Assembly: GCA_946186175.1 (NCBI GenBank)
Contig: CAMHMG010000159.1
Coordinates: forward strand, 1 to 7,013
Direction of reading: 5' to 3'
Source: an uncultured Clostridia bacterium
GTDB taxonomy: Bacteria > Bacillota > Clostridia > Lachnospirales > Lachnospiraceae
DNA length: 7,013 nucleotides
The notes under the pieces were generated by a model. It was not told where the DNA came from. It was given only the letters and a program-made list of their open reading frames with translations, and searched no databases. The stretch's first letter is position 1. Each line of letters starts with the position of its first letter. The position numbers and the translations under genes are program-made. Of this stretch, positions 1 through 6,500 are shown one piece after another.

Positions 1-92
1 GCGAAGCGTAACGTCATTTCGACCTCGCATCATTATATTATAGCAATTATTGTGCGTAAATGCTACATAAAATATTATAATGAAAAAAATTA
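1..92. other. Non-coding left edge, possible end of an intergenic repeat
   Basis: No credible coding frame is visible. The first 28 bases are GC-richer than the AT-rich DNA that follows and start and end with the complementary words GCGA and TCGC, which suggests the truncated arm of a hairpin or intergenic repeat cut by the window edge. From about 30 on the DNA is very AT-rich and runs into the traX promoter. A 7-bp inverted repeat (ATTATAA at 74-80, TTATAAT at 100-106) straddles the proposed -35 box; it could be an operator, but such AT-only repeats arise easily by chance. Confidence 0.35.
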
Positions 93-121
93 TTGTATGT
101 TATAATCTCATTTGTTATACT
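93..121 (+). promoter_or_regulatory. Probable sigma-A promoter for traX
   Basis: A TTGTAT box (93-98) is followed after exactly 17 bp by TATACT (116-121), a good match to the housekeeping consensus TTGACA/TATAAT. Transcription would start near 128 and give a leader of about 43 nt before the traX start codon. A second TATAAT at 130-135 and another at 101-106 lack a good -35 box at the right distance, so this pair is preferred. The call rests on sequence match only. Confidence 0.5.
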
Positions 122-155
122 ATACCCTGTATAATACCGAATATAACACATTATT

Positions 156-161
156 AAGAGG
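156..161 (+). promoter_or_regulatory. Ribosome binding site of traX
   Basis: AAGAGG lies 9 nt before the ATG at 171. It supports that start codon over the next in-frame ATG, which lies well inside the first conserved TraX segment. Confidence 0.6.
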
Positions 162-170
162 ACCTAATAA

Positions 171-848
171 ATGCAGGAAAAAAAGGGATTTTTAGACAAC
201 TTCACACTTAAGCTGATAGCTATCATTACAATGACAATAGATCATATCGGATATATTTTTCTGGCAAACAGCGGAAACAATTACTTAATATCCCGTGCTA
301 TCGGACGAATTGCATTTCCGATATTCTGCTTTCTTATCGTTGAAGGATTTCATCATACGAAAAGCCCCATTAATTATCTGATCAGGCTTTTACTATTTGC
401 ATTAATATCCGAAGTTCCCTTTGATCTGGCTTTCTTTAACAATATTTTCGATCCTGCACACCAGAATGTATTTTTCACACTTGCAATAGGTCTTGCATGT
501 CTGTTCTGCTTAGAAGAAATGAAGACCAAACGATGGTTTTCCATATTATTAGTTATTCTATTTGCAGTGTCATATTTTATACACTGCGACTACGGTCCGG
601 GAGGCGTGCTATTGATTTGTACCTTTTATTTTACCGGCCAATCAAGAGATAAGTTCTGGATGCAGCTCATTTTATGTGGCCTGATATTCTATCTGTTCTT
701 TGGTGCTGCCGAGTTATTTGGTTTAATAGCGATATTGCTAATATTTTTATATAACGGAAAACGGGGATACAACAAAATGCAGTGGGTCTTCTATCTCTAC
801 TACCCACTGCACCTGTTGATCCTTCACGCTATATACCTGCAGGCATAA
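171..848 (+). CDS. traX: TraX family membrane protein
   Basis: This 225-aa polytopic membrane protein matches the TraX family along its full length. Visible family hallmarks are LKLIAIITMTIDHIG (residues 13-27, with the Asp-His pair D24/H25), GRIAFPIFCFLIVEGFHHT (45-63), ISEVPFDLAFF (79-89), QNVFFTLAIGL (98-108), DYGPGG (140-145), and the C-terminal NGKRG...QWVFYLYYPLHLL (195-216). About seven or eight hydrophobic segments imply an integral membrane location. The F-plasmid TraX protein is needed for N-acetylation of pilin, and the family resembles membrane acyltransferases. In Firmicutes, chromosomal TraX proteins are common and their substrate is not known to me. No conjugation or pilus gene is visible here, so a role in conjugation is not supported; a membrane acyl-transfer role is inference. 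The gene is monocistronic: its own promoter lies upstream, a terminator overlaps its stop codon, and it is convergent with the HIT gene. Confidence 0.9.
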   Translation: MQEKKGFLDNFTLKLIAIITMTIDHIGYIFLANSGNNYLISRAIGRIAFPIFCFLIVEGFHHTKSPINYLIRLLLFALISEVPFDLAFFNNIFDPAHQNVFFTLAIGLACLFCLEEMKTKRWFSILLVILFAVSYFIHCDYGPGGVLLICTFYFTGQSRDKFWMQLILCGLIFYLFFGAAELFGLIAILLIFLYNGKRGYNKMQWVFYLYYPLHLLILHAIYLQA

Positions 849-868
849 CACCTGCAGGTTTCTTTTTT
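835..868 (+). terminator. Rho-independent terminator of traX
   Basis: A perfect 9-bp stem (ACCTGCAGG at 835-843 pairing with CCTGCAGGT at 851-859) encloses a 7-nt loop and is followed by a T-rich tail (859-868, one C). The left stem lies inside the last codons and the loop contains the TAA stop at 846-848. Read on the minus strand the hairpin has no T-run after it, so it is unlikely to stop the convergent HIT transcript. Confidence 0.85.
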
Positions 869-933
869 CATTACTTTATCATAAATCCCTATCCACAATA
901 TTTCCATGATATTAAGAAGTTGTTTAACTTGTG

Positions 934-1350
934 CTAAATATTTCCCCCAACCTTTTCCGCAAGCTTTGACAGCTCCTCCATATCCGCTTTGCCCGGCTCC
1001 CATCCGACATTAACAGTATCTCCCTTGTATCGCGGTATCATATGCATATGAAAATGGAAGACCGTCTGCCCTGCAATAGTACCGTTATTCTGTACGATAT
1101 TAAGACCTTCAAGATTAAGCTCTTTCTTAAGGTTTCCTGCAACCTTTGTCGCTAAGACAAACAATTTACTTGCAACCTCCTCACTCATTTCATATACATC
1201 ATCGAAATGCTCCTTAGGAACAATAAGACAATGTCCCTTGCTTGCAGGTGCGATATCAAAAAACACTCTGAAATCAGCATCCTCATAAATTGTTGTTGAT
1301 GGAATCTCTCCACCAGCTATTTTGCAAAAAATGCAATCATCTTTCTTCAT
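934..1350 (-). CDS. hinT: HIT (histidine triad) family protein, HinT-like
   Basis: This 138-aa protein is a complete member of the HIT superfamily, Hint branch. The signature His-x-His-x-His is HFHMHM (H99, H101, H103), of which the middle and neighbouring histidines form the nucleotidyl-transfer site. The N-terminal CIFC (C6, C9) is typical of bacterial and eukaryotic Hint proteins, where cysteines with a histidine can bind zinc. The core stretch FFDIAPASKGHCLIVPKEHF (residues 30-49) is also characteristic. Family members hydrolyse purine phosphoramidates such as AMP-lysine or other aminoacyl-AMP adducts in the cytoplasm; the physiological substrate in this organism cannot be read from the sequence. 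The length is normal for the family. The start is fixed by a perfect AGGAGGT site 8 nt upstream. It is the last gene of the minus-strand block, 21 nt after the FliS-like gene, and so probably co-transcribed with it. No obvious intrinsic terminator follows on its strand. Confidence 0.93.
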   Translation of the reverse strand: MKKDDCIFCKIAGGEIPSTTIYEDADFRVFFDIAPASKGHCLIVPKEHFDDVYEMSEEVASKLFVLATKVAGNLKKELNLEGLNIVQNNGTIAGQTVFHFHMHMIPRYKGDTVNVGWEPGKADMEELSKLAEKVGGNI

Positions 1351-1358
1351 TGTAGGTG

Positions 1359-1365
1359 ACCTCCT
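1359..1365 (-). promoter_or_regulatory. Ribosome binding site of the HIT gene
   Basis: On the minus strand AGGAGGT, a full match to the anti-Shine-Dalgarno sequence, lies 8 nt before the ATG. It occupies the short gap after the FliS-like stop codon, so the HIT gene can be translated from a shared transcript. Confidence 0.8.
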
Positions 1366-1371
1366 AAAAAA

Positions 1372-1839
1372 TCAAACTTTATATTCAGTACCGCCGAGAC
1401 TGCTTTCCACAAGTCCTCCATTGCCATAGGTAAGACCGGCATAGACTTTCTCACTCGACTGCATGACAGGACCATCTGTATCAGTATCCGCAATCTGCTT
1501 AAAGCTTTCGTGATACTTTTCAAGCATGATTATCACCCTGTCAATGTCCTGAGGTTTTCTCTTAATCTTGGAATTGATTATCTGCTTATTAAAGTAAATA
1601 TACACCGCATACACATCCTTAGAAACCTCATTATCAAGATTAAGTATATTCATAAGCTCGATCTGTGTCAATGATGCTTTGTCAAGATCCTCACAATAAA
1701 TATCAATATCACCGGCACTATATGCCTCAAGGCTTTCTTTAAGCCACTGTATCTCCATCTCTAACATGACAACCGCAAGCTCGCCGACCCCCGCCTGCGT
1801 TATACGCATCTTATATACATTCATCTCTTCGTTACTCAT
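1372..1839 (-). CDS. fliS: FliS-like flagellin export chaperone
   Basis: This 155-aa, mostly helical protein resembles FliS, the cytoplasmic chaperone that binds the disordered C-terminal D0 segment of flagellin and keeps it unpolymerised until type III export. Family features, in order: an N-terminal NVYKMRI (residues 7-13) like the usual N-x-Y opening, a helix rich in Leu/Met (21-40), KASLTQIELMNILNLDNEVS (54-73) in place of the conserved 'kA..ii..L...Ld', then VYAVYIYFNKQI (76-87) and a last helix ending ESFKQI (111-116). The canonical FliS length is about 125-135 aa; here a tail of about 38 residues, rich in Gly, Ser, Thr and Asp, follows (118-155) and is probably disordered. It lies downstream of flagellin, as is common for fliS, but is separated from it by a 213-bp palindromic element. 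An AGGAG site about 11 nt upstream supports the start. An internal Met at residue 6 is an alternative start. The family assignment is good; the tail's function is unknown. Confidence 0.78.
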   Translation of the reverse strand: MSNEEMNVYKMRITQAGVGELAVVMLEMEIQWLKESLEAYSAGDIDIYCEDLDKASLTQIELMNILNLDNEVSKDVYAVYIYFNKQIINSKIKRKPQDIDRVIIMLEKYHESFKQIADTDTDGPVMQSSEKVYAGLTYGNGGLVESSLGGTEYKV

Positions 1840-1847
1840 ATCCCCGG

Positions 1848-1865
1848 CCTCTCCTTCTCTCCTGT
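1848..1865 (-). promoter_or_regulatory. Purine-rich leader with ribosome binding site of the FliS-like gene
   Basis: The minus-strand leader carries two purine-rich Shine-Dalgarno-like blocks in tandem, AGGAGAG and AAGGAGAGG. The second (1848-1856 on the plus strand) is the better placed for the ATG at 1839. The leader begins directly after the end of the palindromic element. An AAGGA core could in principle be a CsrA-type site overlapping the ribosome binding site, but there is no hairpin evidence for this. Confidence 0.5.
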
Positions 1866-1866
1866 T

Positions 1867-2079
1867 TTAGGCTATTGCGAAACTAATTAATAATTGTATA
1901 TTGCGCTGTACATATATTCAGATTCTATAAGCAGACCCTTTGTGCTCGCCGGTACTTAATGAGTGCTATGCACGAATTTTGTACCGCTGCGTGAACAACG
2001 AAGCGAAAGCATGTCTGCGTTAGAACTGAATTATATGTACAAAAGCATTAAACAAAAACATTGTTTCGCAATTGCCTAA
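1867..2079. repeat. 213-bp near-palindromic intergenic element (MITE-like)
   Basis: Almost the entire flagellin-fliS gap is one large imperfect inverted repeat. The ends are 17-bp terminal repeats: TTAGGCTATTGCGAAAC (1867-1883) and its complement at 2063-2079, matching at 16 of 17 positions. Further inward pairs are: GTACATATATTCAG (1908-1921) with 2026-2040, differing by one bulged base; TTCTA..GCAGAC (1923-1936) with GTCTGC..TAGAA (2013-2025); a looser CTTT..CG pair (1938-1948 with 1999-2010); and GGTAC (1951-1955) with GTACC (1981-1985). The apex is GTGC-TAT-GCAC (1963-1973). The right arm holds about 12 extra bases. The ends can be read as GGC...GCC flanked by TA, which suits a TA-targeting MITE, but no longer target duplication is visible. 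In RNA either strand would fold into a long hairpin. No U-run follows on the minus strand, so it is not a standard terminator. It starts 6 nt after the flagellin stop and carries no gene. Confidence 0.85.
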
Positions 2080-2085
2080 TTATTT

Positions 2086-3471
2086 TTATCTCTGGAATAA
2101 TTGCAGAAGTCCTTCCGGTCTTGCATTAGACTTTGTAAGCATCTGCAATGCACTCTGCGATAATACATTCTGTAATGTATATTCGGTTATCTCCTCAGCC
2201 ATATCTGTATCCTGAATACGTGAAACTGCACTTGTAAGGTTCTCATTAGCAGTATCAAGATTGTTGATAGTATGGTCAAGTCTGTTCTGATATGCACCGA
2301 GAGACGATCTTATCCCTGATATCTTAGCAACTGCGGCATCAAGTTTATCAACTGCATCCATTGCATATTTATGAGTATAAATGTTAATATTATTAATCTC
2401 TAATGCTTCAGATGTTGTCTTATTGATATTGACATTAAACGTCTGTCCTTCATTATTACCAATCTGTAAGACCATAGGACCTGCAGAAAGAACCTTAATA
2501 TTAATATCACCTGCAGGATCACGATCTGGATCTACATCATATACCATCTTAAATCCATTCTTATCTGTAACTGTTATTCTGTTACCATCTGCAGATATGG
2601 TCGCCGTATCGCTAAACCCCTTTCTCTTGCCACTCTCTGTTGCAAAGTCAACAGTTGCATCCGTACCGTTATACTCTGTTCCATCAACACCAAGAAGACC
2701 TTTGAGGTTATCAGATGCATCAAGCTTAATGTATTGACCACTACCGTATTCGACAGTCTTAACCTGACCACTAGTTAGATTGACATCTATCCCCACCTTA
2801 CCGGCAGCATCACGAATGCGTTCATTTACTTCAGTTCCTGTCATCCCCTCATAAATTGCTATTTCAAGTCCATTAATTGAAAGTGTGCCTGCCTGCTCTT
2901 TAGTAATAACAGCAGTATCCGGGAGCACAGTGATATTAGTCATTGCCTGCGTACCTTTACCCGTAACATTGACAGCATAATCGCCGGGCTCAATATCACC
3001 GCCTATCTCAACAATTGAGAGTGAATCATTATCTGTATATCCTTTCTTGTTAAGCTCGCCATTTAATAATTTTCTTCCGTTAAATTCAGTAGTTTCCGAT
3101 ATACGGTCAAGCTCATCCTTAAGCTGTTCAATCTCAGCCTGTATCGCATCCCTGTCAGTCTCATCCAAAGTCTCATTTGCAGCTTTGATCGCCAATTCAC
3201 GCATTCTTGCCAAAACCGAATGTGACTCATCTAAAGCACCCTCTGCAGTCTGAATAAGAGAAATACCATCATTGGAATTATCAACGGCTCTGTCAAGACC
3301 TCTGATCTGTGCTGTCATTCTCTGTGAGATCGCCTTAGAAGCCGGCGCATCAGACGACTTATTGATCTTATATCCGGAAGATAATCTCTCCATTGATTTT
3401 GTAAGATTCTTGTTAATAGTATTCAAATTATTACTGGCAGTAAATGCCAAAGCATTATGATTAAGTCTCAT
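2086..3471 (-). CDS. fliC: Flagellin
   Basis: This 461-aa protein is the filament subunit. The N-terminal D0/D1 domain (about residues 1-138) has the classic MRLNHNALAF opening, MERLSSGYKINKSSDAPA (27-44) and ARMRELAIKAANET (88-101). The C-terminal D1/D0 domain (about 370-461) has RSSLGAYQNRLDHTINNLD (388-406), AVSRIQDTDMAEE (415-427) and the amphipathic end that FliS binds. The central part (about 140-365) is the variable, surface-exposed region. It includes a flagellin hook IN-like stretch, LSINGLEIAIYEGMTGTEVN (197-216), and VLQIGNNEGQTF (334-345), a motif seen in many clostridial flagellins. I chose the ATG at 3471 rather than an in-frame GTG at 3480: the GTG lies inside the GGGGTGA ribosome binding site, and MRLNHN is the family-standard start. 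Flagellin is exported unfolded through the flagellar type III apparatus without a signal peptide. A sigma-28-like promoter precedes the gene. Confidence 0.96.
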   Translation of the reverse strand: MRLNHNALAFTASNNLNTINKNLTKSMERLSSGYKINKSSDAPASKAISQRMTAQIRGLDRAVDNSNDGISLIQTAEGALDESHSVLARMRELAIKAANETLDETDRDAIQAEIEQLKDELDRISETTEFNGRKLLNGELNKKGYTDNDSLSIVEIGGDIEPGDYAVNVTGKGTQAMTNITVLPDTAVITKEQAGTLSINGLEIAIYEGMTGTEVNERIRDAAGKVGIDVNLTSGQVKTVEYGSGQYIKLDASDNLKGLLGVDGTEYNGTDATVDFATESGKRKGFSDTATISADGNRITVTDKNGFKMVYDVDPDRDPAGDINIKVLSAGPMVLQIGNNEGQTFNVNINKTTSEALEINNINIYTHKYAMDAVDKLDAAVAKISGIRSSLGAYQNRLDHTINNLDTANENLTSAVSRIQDTDMAEEITEYTLQNVLSQSALQMLTKSNARPEGLLQLFQR

Positions 3472-3476
3472 ATCAG

Positions 3477-3483
3477 TCACCCC
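3477..3483 (-). promoter_or_regulatory. Ribosome binding site that sets the flagellin start
   Basis: On the minus strand GGGGTGA lies 5 nt before the ATG at 3471 and matches the GGTGA part of the extended Shine-Dalgarno sequence. An upstream in-frame GTG at 3478-3480 is part of this site and has no ribosome binding site of its own. Confidence 0.6.
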
Positions 3484-3500
3484 ATTCTTTTACGTTTTGT

Positions 3501-3515
3501 CATATGTTTCATATG
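3501..3515 (-). repeat. Small hairpin in the flagellin 5' leader
   Basis: CATATG is repeated as CATATG-AAA-CATATG on the minus strand. Because the hexamer is self-complementary, this can fold into a 6-bp stem with a 3-nt loop. If transcription starts where the sigma-28-like promoter predicts (near 3513), the hairpin would sit at the very 5' end of the flagellin mRNA, where such structures can protect against decay. The fold is AT-rich and weak. Confidence 0.35.
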
Positions 3516-6500
3516 TTATACTTCGGCAACAACGCCCATCAACTTAATAGCCGTCAGTAATTGTTTTGCAACTCTGTATAATTTTGAGGTTTCGATGTTC
3601 TCATTTTCGTTCACGTACTGAACAGGCTTTGTTCCGTCAAGTCGAAGATCCCTGACCTCCATACCTGCCTTTGCAAGTGCCGAACGCAGGGTAAGCTCAT
3701 TATCCTCTAATATATGCTGGCCGATTTCCTCCTCGGTCACAATATATCCTTCTGCCTGACTGCCCGAAACATGAACAAAAGCTTCTAATGCCCCATATCT
3801 CTGTGTATCCATAGAGGCTCTGATCTCCCCTGCACTACTTCCGTCACGCAGGATAGAGACCTTCATGATACTGACTTCATCTCCGATCACAAGCGGCACC
3901 GAAAATGCATCCTGCTCAACTGCACGGAGCGCGATCGGCATACCTGCATTAAGATATTTCAACGACTGGATATCCTTAGCCGTTATCGTACCGTCATCCT
4001 CCTTCTCATGCACAGCGGAAGATATAGCTGCCCGAAGATTCTCCATACCATACATCACCTCTTCTTTGCTTTCAAGATTGTCAAGTATTTTCCCCTCATG
4101 CTCCGTTATCTCGCTTCTCTTCTCCCTGCTAAGCCCACTCTTGATATCTCTTATCATTCCATAAATACCATTCTCGCCATACATTACCTGATTAGCTGCG
4201 ATTATGTTAGTGACAGTAGACGGCATTTCATTCGCCTCTAACATAGTAGCAACCTCTTCTTCATATGAGATAGCTTCCTTAAGTCTGTCCGAGATCTCCT
4301 CGCTTACATCTAACTGACCGGTTTCCGTATAACCGGCTTTCATTAAGTCATTAAACTCTTCAAGCTTCATATTACCGTAATCCACCTCTGAAAGATTTCT
4401 AAGGGTGGTTGGATGAATATGCCGTAAAATGCTTCCGGTCAACGTATCATTATATGCCGTGTTGATCTGATCAAGAATACTCTTTGTATCGGTATTGACA
4501 TTAATTCTCTCTCCAAAATCATCACCGATCGATACATCCATGCCTCTTACACGCCTGCTCTTATCAGCCGCAAAGAGATTATTAAGCGTCACCTCCTGAC
4601 CATTTCTTATTACAGCTCCTATATCTTTGCCATGACTCTTCTCTACTTTATCAAGAAGCCTGTAAATGCCTATAAAGCTTGTTCGTTCTTCCTTTGTAAT
4701 TCCGTCTGTCTTATCAAGCTGATATAAGAATTCCGAAAATCTCTGTTCGTCGGTAACACCTCTTATCTCCCGCTGCTGTCTTATCTCCTGATTGAGACCG
4801 TCAATAGTCATGTTAAGAGGATTCTTATTCTCTCGTATAAGGTTCAAAACTATTTGTGGAGTGAGAGTTTCAAACATCTGCTGTACCTTTGCATCAACTG
4901 ATTTGACATTTGCAATATTGACGGCACTAAGTTCCATCTCATTATGTGCAAGTATCCTTATCGCTCTCTGATTCTCCTGATTGCGGTCAAGATTCATATC
5001 TCTTAATATATCATCTACATTGCGGAACGCATCATTAATGGAATCTCCCATATCCTGTCTCGGCTTAGTCAGCATAGTTTCATATGTCTGCCCAGCCATA
5101 GTCATCTTCATATGATTAGCACTTTCATAAAGACCGCCAACAGTGATATTCGGACGTCTTATGACCTCCCCTAACGCATATACCGGAAGAGATTTCAAAC
5201 TTTCAGTCTCTTTGAGGGTCTCTTTTAACAGATCTAAATCTTTAGGTATATCATGAAGGTCATTAGAGGACACAACGTTCTCATAAATAGAATTCTCTTG
5301 ATTTCTGAGCATTTCCACCAACTGTGAAACAGGTCTTGCATCTATATTAAAATCCTGTCTGACAAGACGATTTGCAGCCTCAAGTGTCATCGAAAGACGT
5401 ATCTCTTCTAACTGACGCCTTGTAGTTACCGCCATAGGACTGTTAGATAACATCTGACCGGTTCCCTCTGCATCATTATCGGTGGTATCTATTCCGCTCA
5501 AAGACAGACTTGCCCCTTCAACACCGGTGTTGACAGGTGTTCTCATCCTCTTGACATCAACATTTCTCATGGAACTGTTATAAAGGTATGAGATAGTAAG
5601 AGGCTTGCCCTGACTGACTGCCATATCAACAGTTCGCGCAGTAATCGCCTGTACCTTCTCAACAAGCTGTGATGCCCTGTCATGTAAGGTGGAACCCGAT
5701 ATCCTTGCATCTCCCGGCGCATTGCCCATTGAGATCTGCTCTATAATATTAGCTTCAAGCTGTGCGTCCTGAATCCCTCTCTGATTGAGAGAATTAACAG
5801 ACATATACATTCTAAGCGAATCCACTGTTACAGGAAGTTCGTGCTTTAACATAAACTGCGCACCTGAAATACTCTGGTCTGTCACAGTCATCCCCGCCGA
5901 CTCTATTATACCTGTAACCTGTGGGTATATATCATTCCAAACCTGTTCGTTAAGGGGCACTTCTTTGGAAGGACTGCCCTCATTAACACTGTTTTTTGCA
6001 AGTTCAAGATTATCAATGGACAGACTGAGATTATTCTTAATCAGATATATCATCTGTTCATCTGACACATTAATGCTGTCCTCAGATGGTACTGCATTGC
6101 CAACCGCAGCAGCACGCGCCGCCTTAAGAGCCGGAACCTTAACTACATATCCCTCACTGTTGAGTCTGTTCACTCCCGGAGTATATGTATCATTTACTGA
6201 ATTATTACTGCTATCATAACCTGCAACCGCCTCACTTGACAGTGTTTGCGAATTAGCATTATCATTACCTGCAACCATTGAAGATCTCAATTTGCCAATA
6301 GTCTCCTTGACTATATCACCAATCTGATCGTTAACTTCCTGTTGATGCTCACCTGATCGTATTGTTATTACCATTCCCATCAGGTCAGACAAGGTGGAAT
6401 TAGTCACATCTATCTGCATCATTCGAAGCTTTGCTATTTCTTCCGTAGAAAGATTCCTTAAAATCTCCTTTTGATTCTCCTTAGCCTCTTTCTCATCTAA

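Noticed and set aside
911..933. AAGTT-GTTT-AACTT inverted repeat after the HIT gene, considered as its terminator.
   Set aside because: The stem is only 5 AT-rich base pairs and no U-run follows on the minus strand.
1839..1872. A CTAAA...GCCGGGGAT pair upstream of the FliS-like gene, considered as a sigma-28 promoter.
   Set aside because: The spacing is 17 rather than 15 nt, and transcription would start at or inside the coding region while the boxes overlap the ribosome binding site.
2030..2035. TATAAT on the minus strand inside the palindromic element, considered as a -10 box for fliS.
   Set aside because: No acceptable -35 box is found 16-18 bp upstream; the match is likely a by-product of the AT-rich arm.
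2381..3460. Open frames antisense to, or out of frame within, the flagellin gene (for example 2381-2737 and 3047-3253 on +, 2574-2771 on -).
   Set aside because: They overlap a clear flagellin frame, have no proper ribosome binding sites, and their peptides look like reverse readings of conserved flagellin segments.
3472..3500. CsrA binding site in the flagellin leader, as in the Bacillus hag leader.
   Set aside because: The leader has no GGA core near the ribosome binding site (the sequence is AATGGGGTGA), so the expected motif is absent.
3865..6219. Plus-strand open frames inside the FliK-like gene (3865-4164, 4008-4241, 5785-6219).
   Set aside because: They are antisense to one continuous 1126-codon frame, their composition is Ser/Leu/Ile-rich as expected from the complement, and no start signals are seen.
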